A stretch of DNA of 47,678 nt from Longimicrobium sp. (lineage in GTDB: Bacteria; Gemmatimonadota; Gemmatimonadetes; Longimicrobiales; Longimicrobiaceae). The notes below the pieces were generated by a model. The model saw nothing but the letters and a program-made list of their open reading frames with translations. It had not been told where the DNA came from and searched no databases. The position numbers and the translations under genes were made by a program. Positions 27,661 through 36,964 of the stretch are shown here, piece after piece; positions within the stretch are counted from its first letter, which is position 1; each line of letters starts with the position of its first letter. The DNA lies in contig DASVTZ010000151.1 of the NCBI GenBank assembly GCA_036387335.1, forward strand, positions 1-47,678. Reading direction: 5' to 3'.

Positions 27661-28920
27661 GTGGCCGGCCGTTCCGCCAACGGGCACCGCTTTTCGGCGG
27701 CGTGGTTCGGGGTCGCGCTCGCGGCCACCACCGCCACGCAGCTGCGCCTGGGCCCCGCCGGCCCCGGCGAGGTGATGCTGGTGCTTTGGCTGGCGTTCCG
27801 CTTCGCCACGCTGGCGGTGCAGCGCACCGTGGTCGTTCCGCGCGAGGCGCGCCCGCTCCTCTGGTTCTGGTGCCTCGTGCCCGCGTTCTTCGCGGCCGGG
27901 TGGCTCGCCAAGATCTTCATCGGCGTGCCGCAAAAGAACGCGGCGCTGTACGACACCTTCGCCTTCACCTTCACCGCCGTCACCATCATCACCTTTCTGC
28001 TGGAGGGCGACCTGCGCGAGCGGGTGCGCGGTGCGGCGGCGGGGATGCTGCTGATGGCGGTGATCCCCAACGCGCTGCTGGCGGTGGTCAGCCTGGGGGG
28101 GATCGGAACGGGGCCGGTGGACCCCTGGTACGGAGCGCGCTTCACCGGCTGGGCGGTCAACCCCAACCAGCTCGCCCTGCTGATGCTGGCCATGCCGCTG
28201 ATCGCGCTCCAGCTGCGCGCCGAGAGCGGGACCGCCAGGCGCAGGATGGCGTGGCTGGCGGTGGCGCTCGTGGCCACGGTGATGGGCGTGGGCACGCTCA
28301 GCGACAGCCTGATCCTGGCGTGGCAGCTCGGGGGCGCGCTGCTGGTCTGCGTCGCCTTCATGCGCGCGGCGTCCGTGAACACCGGCAACGTGGTGCGCGA
28401 GGGGATCGTGCGCGTGGTGATCCCGCTGATGCTGCTGGGGGCGGCCGGCGTGGCGGTGCCGCGCATCGTCGGCAAGGTGGTGGAGGAGGCCACCGACCTC
28501 TCCGGCTCCGACCAGGGCTCCGACCGGTTCACCCTGTGGGGGCACGGCTTCGAGGCGTTCCAGAGCTCGCCCGTGGTGGGGCTGGGGCCGGGGTCGCACG
28601 CCGGCCACGACAGGCCTTACGAGGGGTTCGAGTCGCACAACACCTACCTGGACTGGAGCACCAGCACGGGGATCGTGGGGCTCGTCGCGTACCTGGCGCT
28701 GCTCGCGTGGGCCGGCTGGCTGGCGCTGCGCGACCGCGCGCACTTCCGGCTGATCCTTCTCCTCTCGCTGATGCTGTTCAGCACCTTCCACTACGTGCTG
28801 CGCCAGCCCACCTTCTGGTTCACGCTGCTGGTGGTGGCCGTGGCGCCCGCGGGGAGCAGGCCCGCCCGCGCGCCGGCGGCACGGCGCGCGGAGCGGCTGG
28901 CGGAGGCGGCCCATGCGTAG
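27661..28920 (+). CDS. O-antigen ligase/polymerase-type membrane protein (Wzy_C family)
   Basis: A 419-aa inner-membrane protein with about ten hydrophobic helices. A large periplasmic loop near residues 275-325 carries the family motif FESHNTYLDW and a preceding VVGLGPGSH segment. Proteins of this family either polymerise repeat units (Wzy) or ligate finished glycan to lipid A core or another acceptor (WaaL); sequence alone does not separate them. Since an ABC exporter is present and no Wzx flippase is visible, a ligase role is at least as likely. GTG start; the stop overlaps the next glycosyltransferase by eight bases. Confidence 0.83.
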   Translation: MAGRSANGHRFSAAWFGVALAATTATQLRLGPAGPGEVMLVLWLAFRFATLAVQRTVVVPREARPLLWFWCLVPAFFAAGWLAKIFIGVPQKNAALYDTFAFTFTAVTIITFLLEGDLRERVRGAAAGMLLMAVIPNALLAVVSLGGIGTGPVDPWYGARFTGWAVNPNQLALLMLAMPLIALQLRAESGTARRRMAWLAVALVATVMGVGTLSDSLILAWQLGGALLVCVAFMRAASVNTGNVVREGIVRVVIPLMLLGAAGVAVPRIVGKVVEEATDLSGSDQGSDRFTLWGHGFEAFQSSPVVGLGPGSHAGHDRPYEGFESHNTYLDWSTSTGIVGLVAYLALLAWAGWLALRDRAHFRLILLLSLMLFSTFHYVLRQPTFWFTLLVVAVAPAGSRPARAPAARRAERLAEAAHA

Positions 28921-30097
28921 CGTGCGGGTGGCGCTCATCTCGCCGCTGGCCGAGGAGCAGTGGCACAGCATGGACCTGTGCGCGGAGATGCTGCTGGACA
29001 CGCTGCGCCGGCACCACGAGCCGCACATCCGCGCGGAGCGGGTGGTGCCGCGGCTGGTGCGCCGCTTCGAGCGCCTGCCGCGCGCGGGGCGTCACCGCAT
29101 CGCCGTGCGCGCGGACCGGCTGCTGAACCGCTTCGGCGACTTTCCGGGCCACCTGCTGCGCAGCCGCAAGCGCTTCGACCTGTTCCACCTGACGGAGCAC
29201 AGCTACGGCCAGCTCGCGCACGTCCTTCCGGCCAGGCGCACCATCGTCACCTGCCACGACCTGGAAGCGTTCCGCTGCCTGTTGGAGCCGGAAAAGGCGC
29301 CGCGCTCGTGGATGTACCGCGCCATGGCGCGGCAGCAGATGCACGCGGTGCGCTCCGCAGCCCGCGTCGTGTGCGACACCCACGCCGTGCGCGACGAGCT
29401 GCTGGCGTTCGGCCTGGCGAAGCCGGAGCGGGTGACGGTGGTGCACATCGGCACGCACCCCGCGTCGTCGCCTGACCCCGATCCCGTGGCGGACGCGAAG
29501 GCGGAGGCGTTGCTCGGCCCGGCGGGACTCACGGTGGACCTGCTGCACGTGGGGAGCCTGATGCCGCGCAAGCGCATCGACGTGCTCCTGCGCGTCTTCG
29601 CCGCGCTGCGCGAGCGGGTGCCGGGGGTGCGGCTCATCCGCGCGGGGGGCGGCTTCCTGCCCGAGCACCTGGAGCTGGTGCGCTCGCTGGGGCTGGAGGG
29701 CTCCATCCTGGTGCTCCCCTTCGTGGAGCGCGAGGTCCTTTCGGCCGTGTACCGCCGCGCCGCGCTGGCGCTGCAGCCCTCGGAGGTGGAGGGGTTCGGG
29801 ATGCCGGTGCCGGAGGCGATGGCCTGCGGCACCCCCGTGGTGGCCAGCGACATCCCCGTTCTGCGCGAGGTGGGCGGCTCGCTGGCGCGCTACTGCCCCG
29901 TGGGCGACGTGCCGGCCTGGACGGAGGCGGTCGTGGAGCTGCTGGAGGAGCGCCGCACGCAGCCGGAGCGGTGGCGGGCGCGCCGCGCGGCCAACGTGGA
30001 GCACGGCGCCCTCTTCAGCTGGCGGGTGCACGCGCGCAAGATGGTGGAGGTATACGAAGAGGTGCTGAGCGCCTCCAACCACCCGGTCCACGGGTGA
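28913..30097 (+). CDS. GT4-family glycosyltransferase
   Basis: A 394-aa GT-B enzyme. A basic N-domain (MRSVRVALISPLAEEQWHSM) leads to TCHDLEAFRCLLEP. The C-domain opens at LLHVGSLMPRKRIDVLLRV, with motif EGFGMPVPEAMACGTPVVAS. It overlaps the ligase/polymerase gene, so the two are probably co-translated. Donor and linkage unknown. Confidence 0.86.
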   Translation: MRSVRVALISPLAEEQWHSMDLCAEMLLDTLRRHHEPHIRAERVVPRLVRRFERLPRAGRHRIAVRADRLLNRFGDFPGHLLRSRKRFDLFHLTEHSYGQLAHVLPARRTIVTCHDLEAFRCLLEPEKAPRSWMYRAMARQQMHAVRSAARVVCDTHAVRDELLAFGLAKPERVTVVHIGTHPASSPDPDPVADAKAEALLGPAGLTVDLLHVGSLMPRKRIDVLLRVFAALRERVPGVRLIRAGGGFLPEHLELVRSLGLEGSILVLPFVEREVLSAVYRRAALALQPSEVEGFGMPVPEAMACGTPVVASDIPVLREVGGSLARYCPVGDVPAWTEAVVELLEERRTQPERWRARRAANVEHGALFSWRVHARKMVEVYEEVLSASNHPVHG

Positions 30098-30141
30098 GCG
30101 CGGCGGTGTCCGACTGACGAGAGAGCCAAGGCTACGTGCCG

Positions 30142-31164
30142 ATGAGATATGAGACGGTGAAGGAAGAGCTGCGCGCCGCGCCCCGCACCTGGCTGGTGAC
30201 GGGCGCGGCCGGGTTCATCGGCAGCGCCCTGGTGGAGGGGCTGCTGGGGCTGGGGCAGACGGTGGTGGGGCTGGACAACTTCGCCACCGGCCACCGCCGC
30301 AACCTGGACGACGTGCGCGCGCAGGCCGGCGACGGGGCGTGGGAGCGCTTCCGCTTCATCGACGGCGACATCCGCGACCTGGACACCTGCCACGATGCCT
30401 GCCGCGGGGTGGACTTCGTGCTGCACCAGGCGGCGCTGGGGAGCGTCCCCCGCTCGCTGGAGGACCCCATCGCCACGCACGCGGCCAACGTCACCGGGTT
30501 CCTCAACATCCTGGTGGCCGCGCGTGACGCAAAGGTGCGCCGGTTCGTCTTTGCGGCGTCCAGCAGCACCTACGGCGACCATCCCGCGCTCCCCAAGGTG
30601 GAGGACCGCATCGGCCGGCCGCTGTCGCCGTACGCCGTCACCAAGTACGTGGACGAGCTGTACGCCAGCGTCTTCGAGCGCAACTACGGCATCGAGACGG
30701 TGGGGCTGCGCTACTTCAACGTCTTCGGCCGCAGGCAGGACCCGGAGGGCGCCTACGCCGCCGTGATCCCGCGCTGGGTGGGAACGCTGCTGCGGGGCCA
30801 CGAGTGCGTCATCAACGGCGACGGCGAGACCTCGCGCGACTTCTGCTTCGTGGAGAACGTGGTGCAGGCCAACCTCCTGGCCGCCACCGCCACGGGCAAG
30901 GTGACGGACGAGGTGTACAACGTGGCGCTGGGCGGGCGCACCACGCTGAACCAGCTCTTCGAGTGGATCCGCGACGGCCTCGCCGCTTTCCGGCCCGGCG
31001 TGGCGGGCGCCGAGCCGAAGTACGCGCCCTTTCGCGCCGGCGACGTGCGCCACTCGCAGGCGGACATCACCAAGGCCCGCGAGCGGCTGGGCTACGAGCC
31101 TACGCACACGGCGGAGGAGGGGCTGCGCGAGACGCTGGAATGGTACGCGGCGCACGCCGGGTGA
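30142..31164 (+). CDS. UDP-N-acetylglucosamine 4-epimerase (WbpP-like)
   Basis: A 340-aa NAD-dependent epimerase. The opening [20 protein letters not shown] followed by [15 protein letters not shown] closely matches the WbpP/WbgU type, which interconverts UDP-GlcNAc/GalNAc and their uronates. [28 protein letters not shown]-x3-K in [11 protein letters not shown] and [16 protein letters not shown] are diagnostic. The ATG at 30142 matches the family start and has AAGG ten bases upstream; a GTG at 30136 is the alternative. With the dehydrogenase at 13036 it could give UDP-N-acetylgalactosaminuronate. Confidence 0.9.
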   Translation: MRYETVKEELRAAPRTWLVTGAAGFIGSALVEGLLGLGQTVVGLDNFATGHRRNLDDVRAQAGDGAWERFRFIDGDIRDLDTCHDACRGVDFVLHQAALGSVPRSLEDPIATHAANVTGFLNILVAARDAKVRRFVFAASSSTYGDHPALPKVEDRIGRPLSPYAVTKYVDELYASVFERNYGIETVGLRYFNVFGRRQDPEGAYAAVIPRWVGTLLRGHECVINGDGETSRDFCFVENVVQANLLAATATGKVTDEVYNVALGGRTTLNQLFEWIRDGLAAFRPGVAGAEPKYAPFRAGDVRHSQADITKARERLGYEPTHTAEEGLRETLEWYAAHAG

Positions 31165-31176
31165 CGCCGTTTTCGC

Positions 31177-31205
31177 TTGCGGCGGATGGCCCCGGCGGGT
31201 AAGTT
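31177..31205 (+). promoter_or_regulatory. Sigma70-like promoter upstream of the asnB-like gene
   Basis: TTGCGG (31177-31182) and TAAGTT (31200-31205) lie 17 bases apart, thirteen bases after the epimerase stop. They imply a leader of about 165 bases before the asnB-like ATG; no gene or riboswitch was recognised in that leader. Confidence 0.65.
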
Positions 31206-31374
31206 GGCGGCCCATTTGGGGATCGGACGCCCCTTCAATGCCGCCTTCGCACGCGCGCTCCGGGCCGAGGCGCGCTCTGCGCTTTGAGGGCGGGCGGGTG
31301 CGGGTAGGGAGTGCGAAGGGAAGGGGTGCGGGGCGGCGTTCGCCCGCGCGCAGTCAACAGGAGATGTCCGGACC

Positions 31375-33351
31375 ATGTGCGGGATAGCGGGATTATTCGA
31401 CCAGAGGGGAGCTTCGTCCGCGGATGAGCTGGCCGCGGCGGCGACGCGGATGGCCGACTCGCTGCGCCACCGCGGGCCGGACGACGGCGGCGTGTGGGCC
31501 GATGCCGGCTGCGGCGTCGCCTTCGGGCACCGGCGGCTCTCCATCGTGGACCTCTCTCCCGACGGCCACCAGCCGATGGCCTCGGAGAGCGGCCGCTTCG
31601 TGCTCGCCTACAACGGGGAGGTGTACAACTTCCCCCACCTGAGGCGCGAGCTTGAGGCGGTCGGGCACCGCTTCCGCGGCCATTCGGACACCGAGATCCT
31701 GCTGGCGGCGTTCGAGGAGTGGGGGATCGACGGCGCGCTGGAGCGGTCGGCGGGGATGTTCGCCATGGGGATCTGGGACCGGCGCGACCGCCAGCTCCAC
31801 CTGGTGCGCGACCGGCTCGGCAAGAAGCCGCTCTACTACGGCTGGGCGGGCGACACCCTCCTCTTTGCCTCCGAGCTCAAGGCGTTCCACACCTTTCCCG
31901 GCTTCCGGCCGGAGATCGACCGCGGAGCGCTTGCGCTGCTGCTGCGGCACAACTGCGTGCCGGCGCCGCACACCATCTTTCGCGGCGTCTTCAAGCTCCG
32001 CCCCGGCACCCTCCTCACGCTGCGCGAGGGCGGCGCCCCGGCCTCCAGCACCGAGGGGGCGCAGGACCACGTGCGCACCTACTGGTCCGCCACGGCGGTG
32101 GCCGAGCAGGGAGCGCGCTCGCCGCTCGGCCTGACGGAAGAGGAAGCCGTCGACGAGCTCGAAGAGGTGCTGGGCCGCGCCGTGGGCGAGCGCATGCTGG
32201 CCGACGTGCCGCTCGGCGCGCTCCTCTCGGGCGGCATCGATTCATCCGCCGTGGTGGCGCTGATGCAGCGGCGGGCGGAGCGCCCGGTGAAGACCTTCAC
32301 CATCGGCCTCTTCGACCCGGTGCTGGACGAGGCGGTGGACGCGCGGCGCGTGGCGGAGCACCTGGGCACCGAGCACACCGAGCTGTACGTGACGCCCGAG
32401 GAGGCGCAGGCAGTCATCCCGCGCCTCCCCGACTTCTTCGACGAGCCGTTCGCCGACTCGTCGCAGATCCCCACCTTTCTGGTGTGCCAGCTCGCCCGGC
32501 GCGACGTGACGGTGGTGCTCTCCGGCGACGGCGGCGACGAGGTGTTCGGCGGCTACCAGCGGCACTTCCAGGCGGAGCGCCTGGCGCGCTACAACCGCGT
32601 GCCGCCGGTGATGCGCTCGGCCGCCGCGCGCCTCCTCACGGCACCCTCGCCCGAGGGGTGGGACCGCTTCTTCGACGCCGTGGCGCCGGTGCTGCCGGGC
32701 CGCGCGCGGCGAGCCCTGAGCGGCGACAAGGTGCACAAGTTCGCCGGGGTGCTGCCGGCGCGGGGGATGGAGGCGGCGTACCGCACCCTGACCTCGCACT
32801 GGCAGGAACCGCTCTCCGTGGTGCGCGGCGGCGGGCGCGAGCCGGTCACCGTGCTCACCGACCGCGCGCGCCGGCCGGACCTGCGCAGCTTCGCCCACGT
32901 GATGATGGTGCTGGACACGGTCAGCTACCTGCCGGACGACATCCTCACCAAGGTGGACCGCGCCAGCATGGCGGTGAGCCTGGAGGCCCGCGCGCCGCTC
33001 CTGGACCACCGCGTGGTGGAGTTCGCCTGGAAGCTCCCGCTGGGGATGAAGATCAGGGGGACGCAGGGAAAGTGGATCCTGCGGCAGCTCCTGGCCCGCC
33101 ACGTGCCGCGCGAGCTGTTCGAACGCCCCAAGCAGGGCTTCGGCGTGCCGATCGGCCCGTGGCTGCGCGGGCCGCTGCGCCCGTGGGCCGAGGCGCTCCT
33201 GGCCGAGGACCGCCTGCGCGACGAGGGCTTCTTCGCGGCCGAGCCCATCCGCCGCAAGTGGAGCGAGCACCTGGCCGGGCGCCGCAACTGGGCGTACGAC
33301 CTGTGGAACGTCCTGATGTTCCAGGCGTGGCGCGAGCGGTGGGCGCCCTGA
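31375..33351 (+). CDS. asnB: AsnB-like glutamine amidotransferase/asparagine synthase
   Basis: A 658-aa two-domain enzyme. The N-terminal Ntn glutaminase domain begins MCGIAGLF with Cys2 as nucleophile, and RHRGPDDGG, HRRLSIVDLS and YNGEVYNF follow. The synthetase domain has the PP-loop SGGIDSS (285-291) and SGDGGDEVFGGY. In cells it would transfer ammonia from glutamine to a carboxylate activated by ATP. Copies inside polysaccharide clusters are often thought to amidate uronic acids of the glycan rather than to make asparagine. Its neighbours here (PglA-like and PglC-like transferases) and the uronate genes at 42657-45968 support that reading, as inference. AGGAG lies eleven bases before the ATG. 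Confidence 0.92.
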   Translation: MCGIAGLFDQRGASSADELAAAATRMADSLRHRGPDDGGVWADAGCGVAFGHRRLSIVDLSPDGHQPMASESGRFVLAYNGEVYNFPHLRRELEAVGHRFRGHSDTEILLAAFEEWGIDGALERSAGMFAMGIWDRRDRQLHLVRDRLGKKPLYYGWAGDTLLFASELKAFHTFPGFRPEIDRGALALLLRHNCVPAPHTIFRGVFKLRPGTLLTLREGGAPASSTEGAQDHVRTYWSATAVAEQGARSPLGLTEEEAVDELEEVLGRAVGERMLADVPLGALLSGGIDSSAVVALMQRRAERPVKTFTIGLFDPVLDEAVDARRVAEHLGTEHTELYVTPEEAQAVIPRLPDFFDEPFADSSQIPTFLVCQLARRDVTVVLSGDGGDEVFGGYQRHFQAERLARYNRVPPVMRSAAARLLTAPSPEGWDRFFDAVAPVLPGRARRALSGDKVHKFAGVLPARGMEAAYRTLTSHWQEPLSVVRGGGREPVTVLTDRARRPDLRSFAHVMMVLDTVSYLPDDILTKVDRASMAVSLEARAPLLDHRVVEFAWKLPLGMKIRGTQGKWILRQLLARHVPRELFERPKQGFGVPIGPWLRGPLRPWAEALLAEDRLRDEGFFAAEPIRRKWSEHLAGRRNWAYDLWNVLMFQAWRERWAP

Positions 33352-34496
33352 GCTCCGCACCCACCACGGTGCTGGTGCTCGGTGGATACGCCCAGTCGCT
33401 GGTCACCTTTCGCGGGTCGCTGCTGCGCGCCATGGTCGAGCGGGGGCATCGCGTGGTCGCCTGCGCCCCCGCGGCCTCGCCGGAGATCGTGGAGGCGCTG
33501 GCGGGCATGGGGGTCACGTACCGCGACGTCCCCTTCAACCGCACCGGGCTGCGGCCGGACGAGGACCTGCGCACCCTGGCCGCGCTGGTGGCGCTCTTTC
33601 GCGAGGTGCGGCCGGACGTGATCCTGGGCTACACCATCAAGCCGGTGATCTGGGGGCTGCTGGCGGCACGGATCGCGCGGGTGCCGCGGCGCTTCGCCAT
33701 GATCACGGGGCTCGGCTACGCCTTCATGAGCGAGGGGCGCGAGGGAAGGGTGGTGCGGGCCCTGGCCCGGCGGCTCTACCGGCTCAGCCTGCGCGGCGCG
33801 GACCGCGTCTTCTTCCAGAACCCGGACGACCGCGCCACATTCGAGCGGCTGCGCCTCGTGCGCGACCCCGGGCAGGGAGTGATCGTCAACGGCAGCGGCG
33901 TGGAGACCGACCACTACACGCCGGTGCCGCTGCCAGAAGGGCCCGCCTCGTTCCTGCTGATGGCGCGCTTCCTGGCGGACAAGGGGATCCGCGAGTTCGT
34001 GGAGGCCGCGCGCATGGTCCGCGCGCGGCACCCGGAGGCGGTCTTCCGCATGGCGGGGTTCCGCGACGACGACAACCCCACCAGCATCTCGCAGGAGGAG
34101 CTGGACGCGTGGGGGCGCGAGGGGATCGTCGAGTTCCTGGGCTGGCTGCCGGACGTGCGTCCCACCATCGCCGGGACCACCGTGTACGTCCTCCCCTCCT
34201 ACGGCGAGGGGACGCCGCGCTCGGTGCTGGAGGCGATGGCGATGGGGCGCCCCATCGTGACCACCGACGCACCCGGCTGCCGCGAGACGGTGCGGGACGG
34301 CGTCAACGGCTTCCTGGTGCCCGTACGCGACGCCGCCGCGCTGGCCCGGGCCATGGAGGCGCTGGTGGTGGACCGCGCGCTGGTGGAGCGGATGGGGCGC
34401 GAGTCCCGCCGCATCGCCGAAGAGAAGTACGACGTCCACAAGGTAAACCGCGTCATCCTGGAGACGATGGGTCTGGCGGGCCCGGAGCCGGCGTGA
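33339..34496 (+). CDS. GT4-family glycosyltransferase, PglA-like
   Basis: A 385-aa GT-B enzyme. VTFRGSLLRAMVERGHRV, PFNRTGLRPDEDLRTL, YTIKPVIWGLLAARIARVP and RRFAMITGLGYAF follow the pattern of PglA/WbpX-like transferases that add the second sugar to an undecaprenyl-diphosphate-linked amino sugar. The C-domain motif is EGTPRSVLEAMAMGRPIVTT. The GTG at 33339 is in frame and overlaps the asnB stop by 13 bases; a CTG at 33348 is a possible alternative. It ends in a GTGA overlap with the PglC-like gene, so initiation and second-sugar addition are coupled. Confidence 0.85.
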   Translation: MGALSSAPTTVLVLGGYAQSLVTFRGSLLRAMVERGHRVVACAPAASPEIVEALAGMGVTYRDVPFNRTGLRPDEDLRTLAALVALFREVRPDVILGYTIKPVIWGLLAARIARVPRRFAMITGLGYAFMSEGREGRVVRALARRLYRLSLRGADRVFFQNPDDRATFERLRLVRDPGQGVIVNGSGVETDHYTPVPLPEGPASFLLMARFLADKGIREFVEAARMVRARHPEAVFRMAGFRDDDNPTSISQEELDAWGREGIVEFLGWLPDVRPTIAGTTVYVLPSYGEGTPRSVLEAMAMGRPIVTTDAPGCRETVRDGVNGFLVPVRDAAALARAMEALVVDRALVERMGRESRRIAEEKYDVHKVNRVILETMGLAGPEPA

Positions 34497-35116
34497 GCGC
34501 GGCCGTCAAGCGCCTGGTGGACGTGCTGGCGTCGGCGGGGGGGCTGCTGGTGCTCTCGCCCGTGCTCCTGGCCGTGGCGGTGGCGGTTCGCTGGTCGATG
34601 GGCTCGCCGGTCCTCTTCCGGCAGGTGCGCCCCGGGCGGCACGCGGTGCCGTTCGCGATGTACAAGTTCCGCACGATGCGCGACGCGCACGACGAGAACG
34701 GGAACCCGCTGCCCGACGGCGAGCGGCTGACGGCGGTGGGGCGCTTCCTGCGCAAGACCAGCCTCGACGAGCTGCCGGAGCTCATCAACGTGCTCCGCGG
34801 CGACATGAGCCTGGTGGGGCCGCGCCCTCTGCTGATGCGCTACCTGCCGTACTACACGCCGCGGGAGCAGCGCCGGCACGACGTACGGCCGGGGATCACC
34901 GGCTGGGCGCAGGTGAACGGCCGCAACACCGCCCGCTGGGCCGAGCGGCTGGAGATGGACGTGTGGTACGTGGAGCACCAGAGCCTCTGGCTCGACCTCA
35001 AGGTGCTCGCGCGCACGGCCGCCTCGCTGCTGGGGCAGAAGGGCGTGGTGGTGGACCCCCGCAGCGCCATGCTCAACCTGGACGAGGAGCGCTGGCCCGG
35101 CGGCGAGCCGCGGTGA
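34493..35116 (+). CDS. Undecaprenyl-phosphate phosphoglycosyl transferase, small PglC-like form
   Basis: A 207-aa monotopic membrane enzyme that transfers a phospho-sugar from a UDP-sugar to undecaprenyl phosphate, starting chain synthesis. One re-entrant hydrophobic segment is at about residues 6-30. The catalytic core of the bacterial sugar transferase family follows: MYKFRTM, TSLDELPELINVLRGDMS (contains the Asp-Glu dyad), VGPRPLL and RPGITGWAQVNGRN. It lacks the four extra helices of WbaP-type enzymes and matches PglC in size and order. A PglC-like enzyme prefers 6-deoxy diamino sugars such as UDP-bacillosamine, which fits the aminotransferase and acyltransferase genes downstream. Confidence 0.9.
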   Translation: MSAAVKRLVDVLASAGGLLVLSPVLLAVAVAVRWSMGSPVLFRQVRPGRHAVPFAMYKFRTMRDAHDENGNPLPDGERLTAVGRFLRKTSLDELPELINVLRGDMSLVGPRPLLMRYLPYYTPREQRRHDVRPGITGWAQVNGRNTARWAERLEMDVWYVEHQSLWLDLKVLARTAASLLGQKGVVVDPRSAMLNLDEERWPGGEPR

Positions 35117-35186
35117 AGTGCGCCCATGAATACGCGGCGAAGGGCCCCTCCGGGGGCGCTCGCCCGAACCTGGCTTCTGGAGCCGA

Positions 35187-36194
35187 TTGACCACTCTGCG
35201 CACCCCCGGCTTCGGGGCTCTGGTGATCTCGCTCGACTTCGAGCTGCACTGGGGTGTACGCGACCACAAGACGGCGGACGGACCGTACCGCGCGAACCTG
35301 CTGGGCGCGCGCGAGGCGGTGCTCCGCATGCTGGAGCTGTTCGGCGAGCTCGGGGTGGCGGCCACCTGGGCCACCGTGGGCTTCCTCTTCGCGCGCAGCC
35401 GCGACGAGCTGGAGCGCTTCTCGCCTGCCCTGCGCCCCGGCTACCGCGACGCCGCGCTCGATCCCTACGGCGAGCCGCTGGGCCAGGGCGAGGCGGACGA
35501 CCCGCTGCACTATGCGCCCAGCCTGGTGGACGCCATCCGCCGTGCGGACCGGCAGGAGCTGGCCAGCCACACCTTTTCGCACTACTACTGCCTGGAGCCG
35601 GGGCAGACGCGCGAGCAGTTCGCGGCCGACATGCGGAGCGCCGTGGAGATCGCGGCGCACCAGGGGGTGCGCATGCGCTCCATCATCTTTCCGCGCAACC
35701 AGCACAACCCTGCCTACTCCGGGGTGCTGCGCGACGCCGGGATCACCTGCTACCGCGGCAACCCGCCCGCGCGGATGTACCGGGCCACCCACTCCGCCGG
35801 GCTGCACCCCATAGCGCGCATGGCGGGGCTGGCCGACTCGTACCTGAACCTGGCGGGCACCGCCACGGCGCGGTGGGACGAGGTGGTGGAGCCGGACGGG
35901 CTCTGCAACGTGCCCGCGAGCCGCTTCCTGCGCCCCTACAATCCGCGCCGCCGCGCCCTGGAGCCGCTTCGGCTGCGGCGCATCGAGGGCGCGCTGCTGC
36001 ACGCCGCCCGCGAAGGGGAGATCTTCCACCTCTGGTGGCACCCGCACAACTTCGGCACGTACCTGGAAGAGAACATGGCCATCCTGCGCCGGATCCTGGA
36101 GTGCTACCGGCGGTGCAGCGACTCGCACGGAATGCGCTCGCTCACCATGGAAGAGGTGGCGGAGCAGGCGCTGGCGTGCGGAGCCCCCGCGTGA
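35187..36194 (+). CDS. Polysaccharide deacetylase (NodB-type)
   Basis: A 335-aa carbohydrate esterase-4-like enzyme. The metal/catalytic aspartate motif appears as ISLDFEL (D17), the HxxxH metal pair as SHTFSH (H128 and H132), and a later FPRNQHNP segment holds the third conserved region. It would remove N-acetyl groups from a sugar of the glycan or of a lipid-linked intermediate. There is no signal peptide, so a cytoplasmic substrate is likely. The TTG start at 35187 has TGGAG five bases upstream. It overlaps the formyltransferase by GTGA: deacetylation followed by formylation of the freed amine is an attractive pairing, as inference. Confidence 0.82.
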   Translation: MTTLRTPGFGALVISLDFELHWGVRDHKTADGPYRANLLGAREAVLRMLELFGELGVAATWATVGFLFARSRDELERFSPALRPGYRDAALDPYGEPLGQGEADDPLHYAPSLVDAIRRADRQELASHTFSHYYCLEPGQTREQFAADMRSAVEIAAHQGVRMRSIIFPRNQHNPAYSGVLRDAGITCYRGNPPARMYRATHSAGLHPIARMAGLADSYLNLAGTATARWDEVVEPDGLCNVPASRFLRPYNPRRRALEPLRLRRIEGALLHAAREGEIFHLWWHPHNFGTYLEENMAILRRILECYRRCSDSHGMRSLTMEEVAEQALACGAPA

Positions 36195-36964
36195 CCGCGT
36201 CGCGCAGGGTGGTGCTGCTGTGCGGCCCCGGCCCCTCCACCCACATCGTGCACCACGCGCTCACGCGCGAGCTGGGCCCCATCGACACCGTCATGGAAAC
36301 GGTGCCCACGCGCTGGTTCCTGCTGCGGCGCCGCGTCAAGAAGCTGGGGCTCGCCACGGTGGCGGGGCAGCTCCCCTTCCAGGCGGCGGTGGTTCCCCTC
36401 CTGCGCCGCGCCAGCGCCGGGCGCATCGAGGCGATCAAGCGCGAGCACGGGCTGGACGACTCCCCCATCCAGGGCCCCATCACCCACGTCCCCTCCGTCA
36501 ACACGGACGAGGCGCGCGAGGTGCTGCGGCGGCTGGACCCGGCGGTGGTAGTGGTCAACGGCACGCGCATCATCGCCCGCAAGACGCTGGACTGCGTGGC
36601 GGCGCCGTTCGTGAACATGCACGCCGGCATCACCCCCGCCTACCGCGGCGTGCACGGCGGCTACTGGGCGCTGGCGGAGGGGCGCCCCGAGCTGGCGGGC
36701 ACAACGATCCACTTCGTGGACGAGGGGATCGACACCGGCGGCATCATCGCGCAGGGCCGCTTCAGCGTGACGCCGGAGGACTCCTTCGCCACGTACCCCT
36801 ACCTGCACCTGGCCGCGGGTGTCCCGCTCCTGGTGCGCACCGTCCGCGGCATTCTGGACGGCAACCTCCAGCGCGACCCCATTCCGGAGGGGCTGGCCTC
36901 CCGCCTGCGCACGCACCCCACGCTCTGGGGGTACGCCGCGGCGCGCCTGCGCGGGGTGCGGTGA
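36191..36964 (+). CDS. Formyltransferase (sugar N-formyltransferase candidate)
   Basis: A 257-aa protein of the methionyl-tRNA-formyltransferase fold that uses N10-formyl-tetrahydrofolate. The catalytic triad is intact: N142 and H144 in VNMHAGITPAYRG, and D181 in DEGIDTGGII. It lacks the C-terminal tRNA-binding domain of Fmt. In sugar clusters such enzymes (for example those acting on dTDP- or GDP-4-amino sugars) formylate a 4- or 3-amino group. The open reading overlaps its neighbours on both sides by GTGA. Substrate not determinable from sequence; the PglE-like aminotransferase at 40036 is the likely source of the amine. Confidence 0.82.
   Translation: MTASRRVVLLCGPGPSTHIVHHALTRELGPIDTVMETVPTRWFLLRRRVKKLGLATVAGQLPFQAAVVPLLRRASAGRIEAIKREHGLDDSPIQGPITHVPSVNTDEAREVLRRLDPAVVVVNGTRIIARKTLDCVAAPFVNMHAGITPAYRGVHGGYWALAEGRPELAGTTIHFVDEGIDTGGIIAQGRFSVTPEDSFATYPYLHLAAGVPLLVRTVRGILDGNLQRDPIPEGLASRLRTHPTLWGYAAARLRGVR

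Noticed and set aside
34109-34492. N-terminal extension fusing the PglC-like protein to an upstream frame
   Set aside because: The extension is the +1 shadow of the PglA-like gene; the GTG at 34493 overlaps the upstream stop exactly as at other junctions in this locus.
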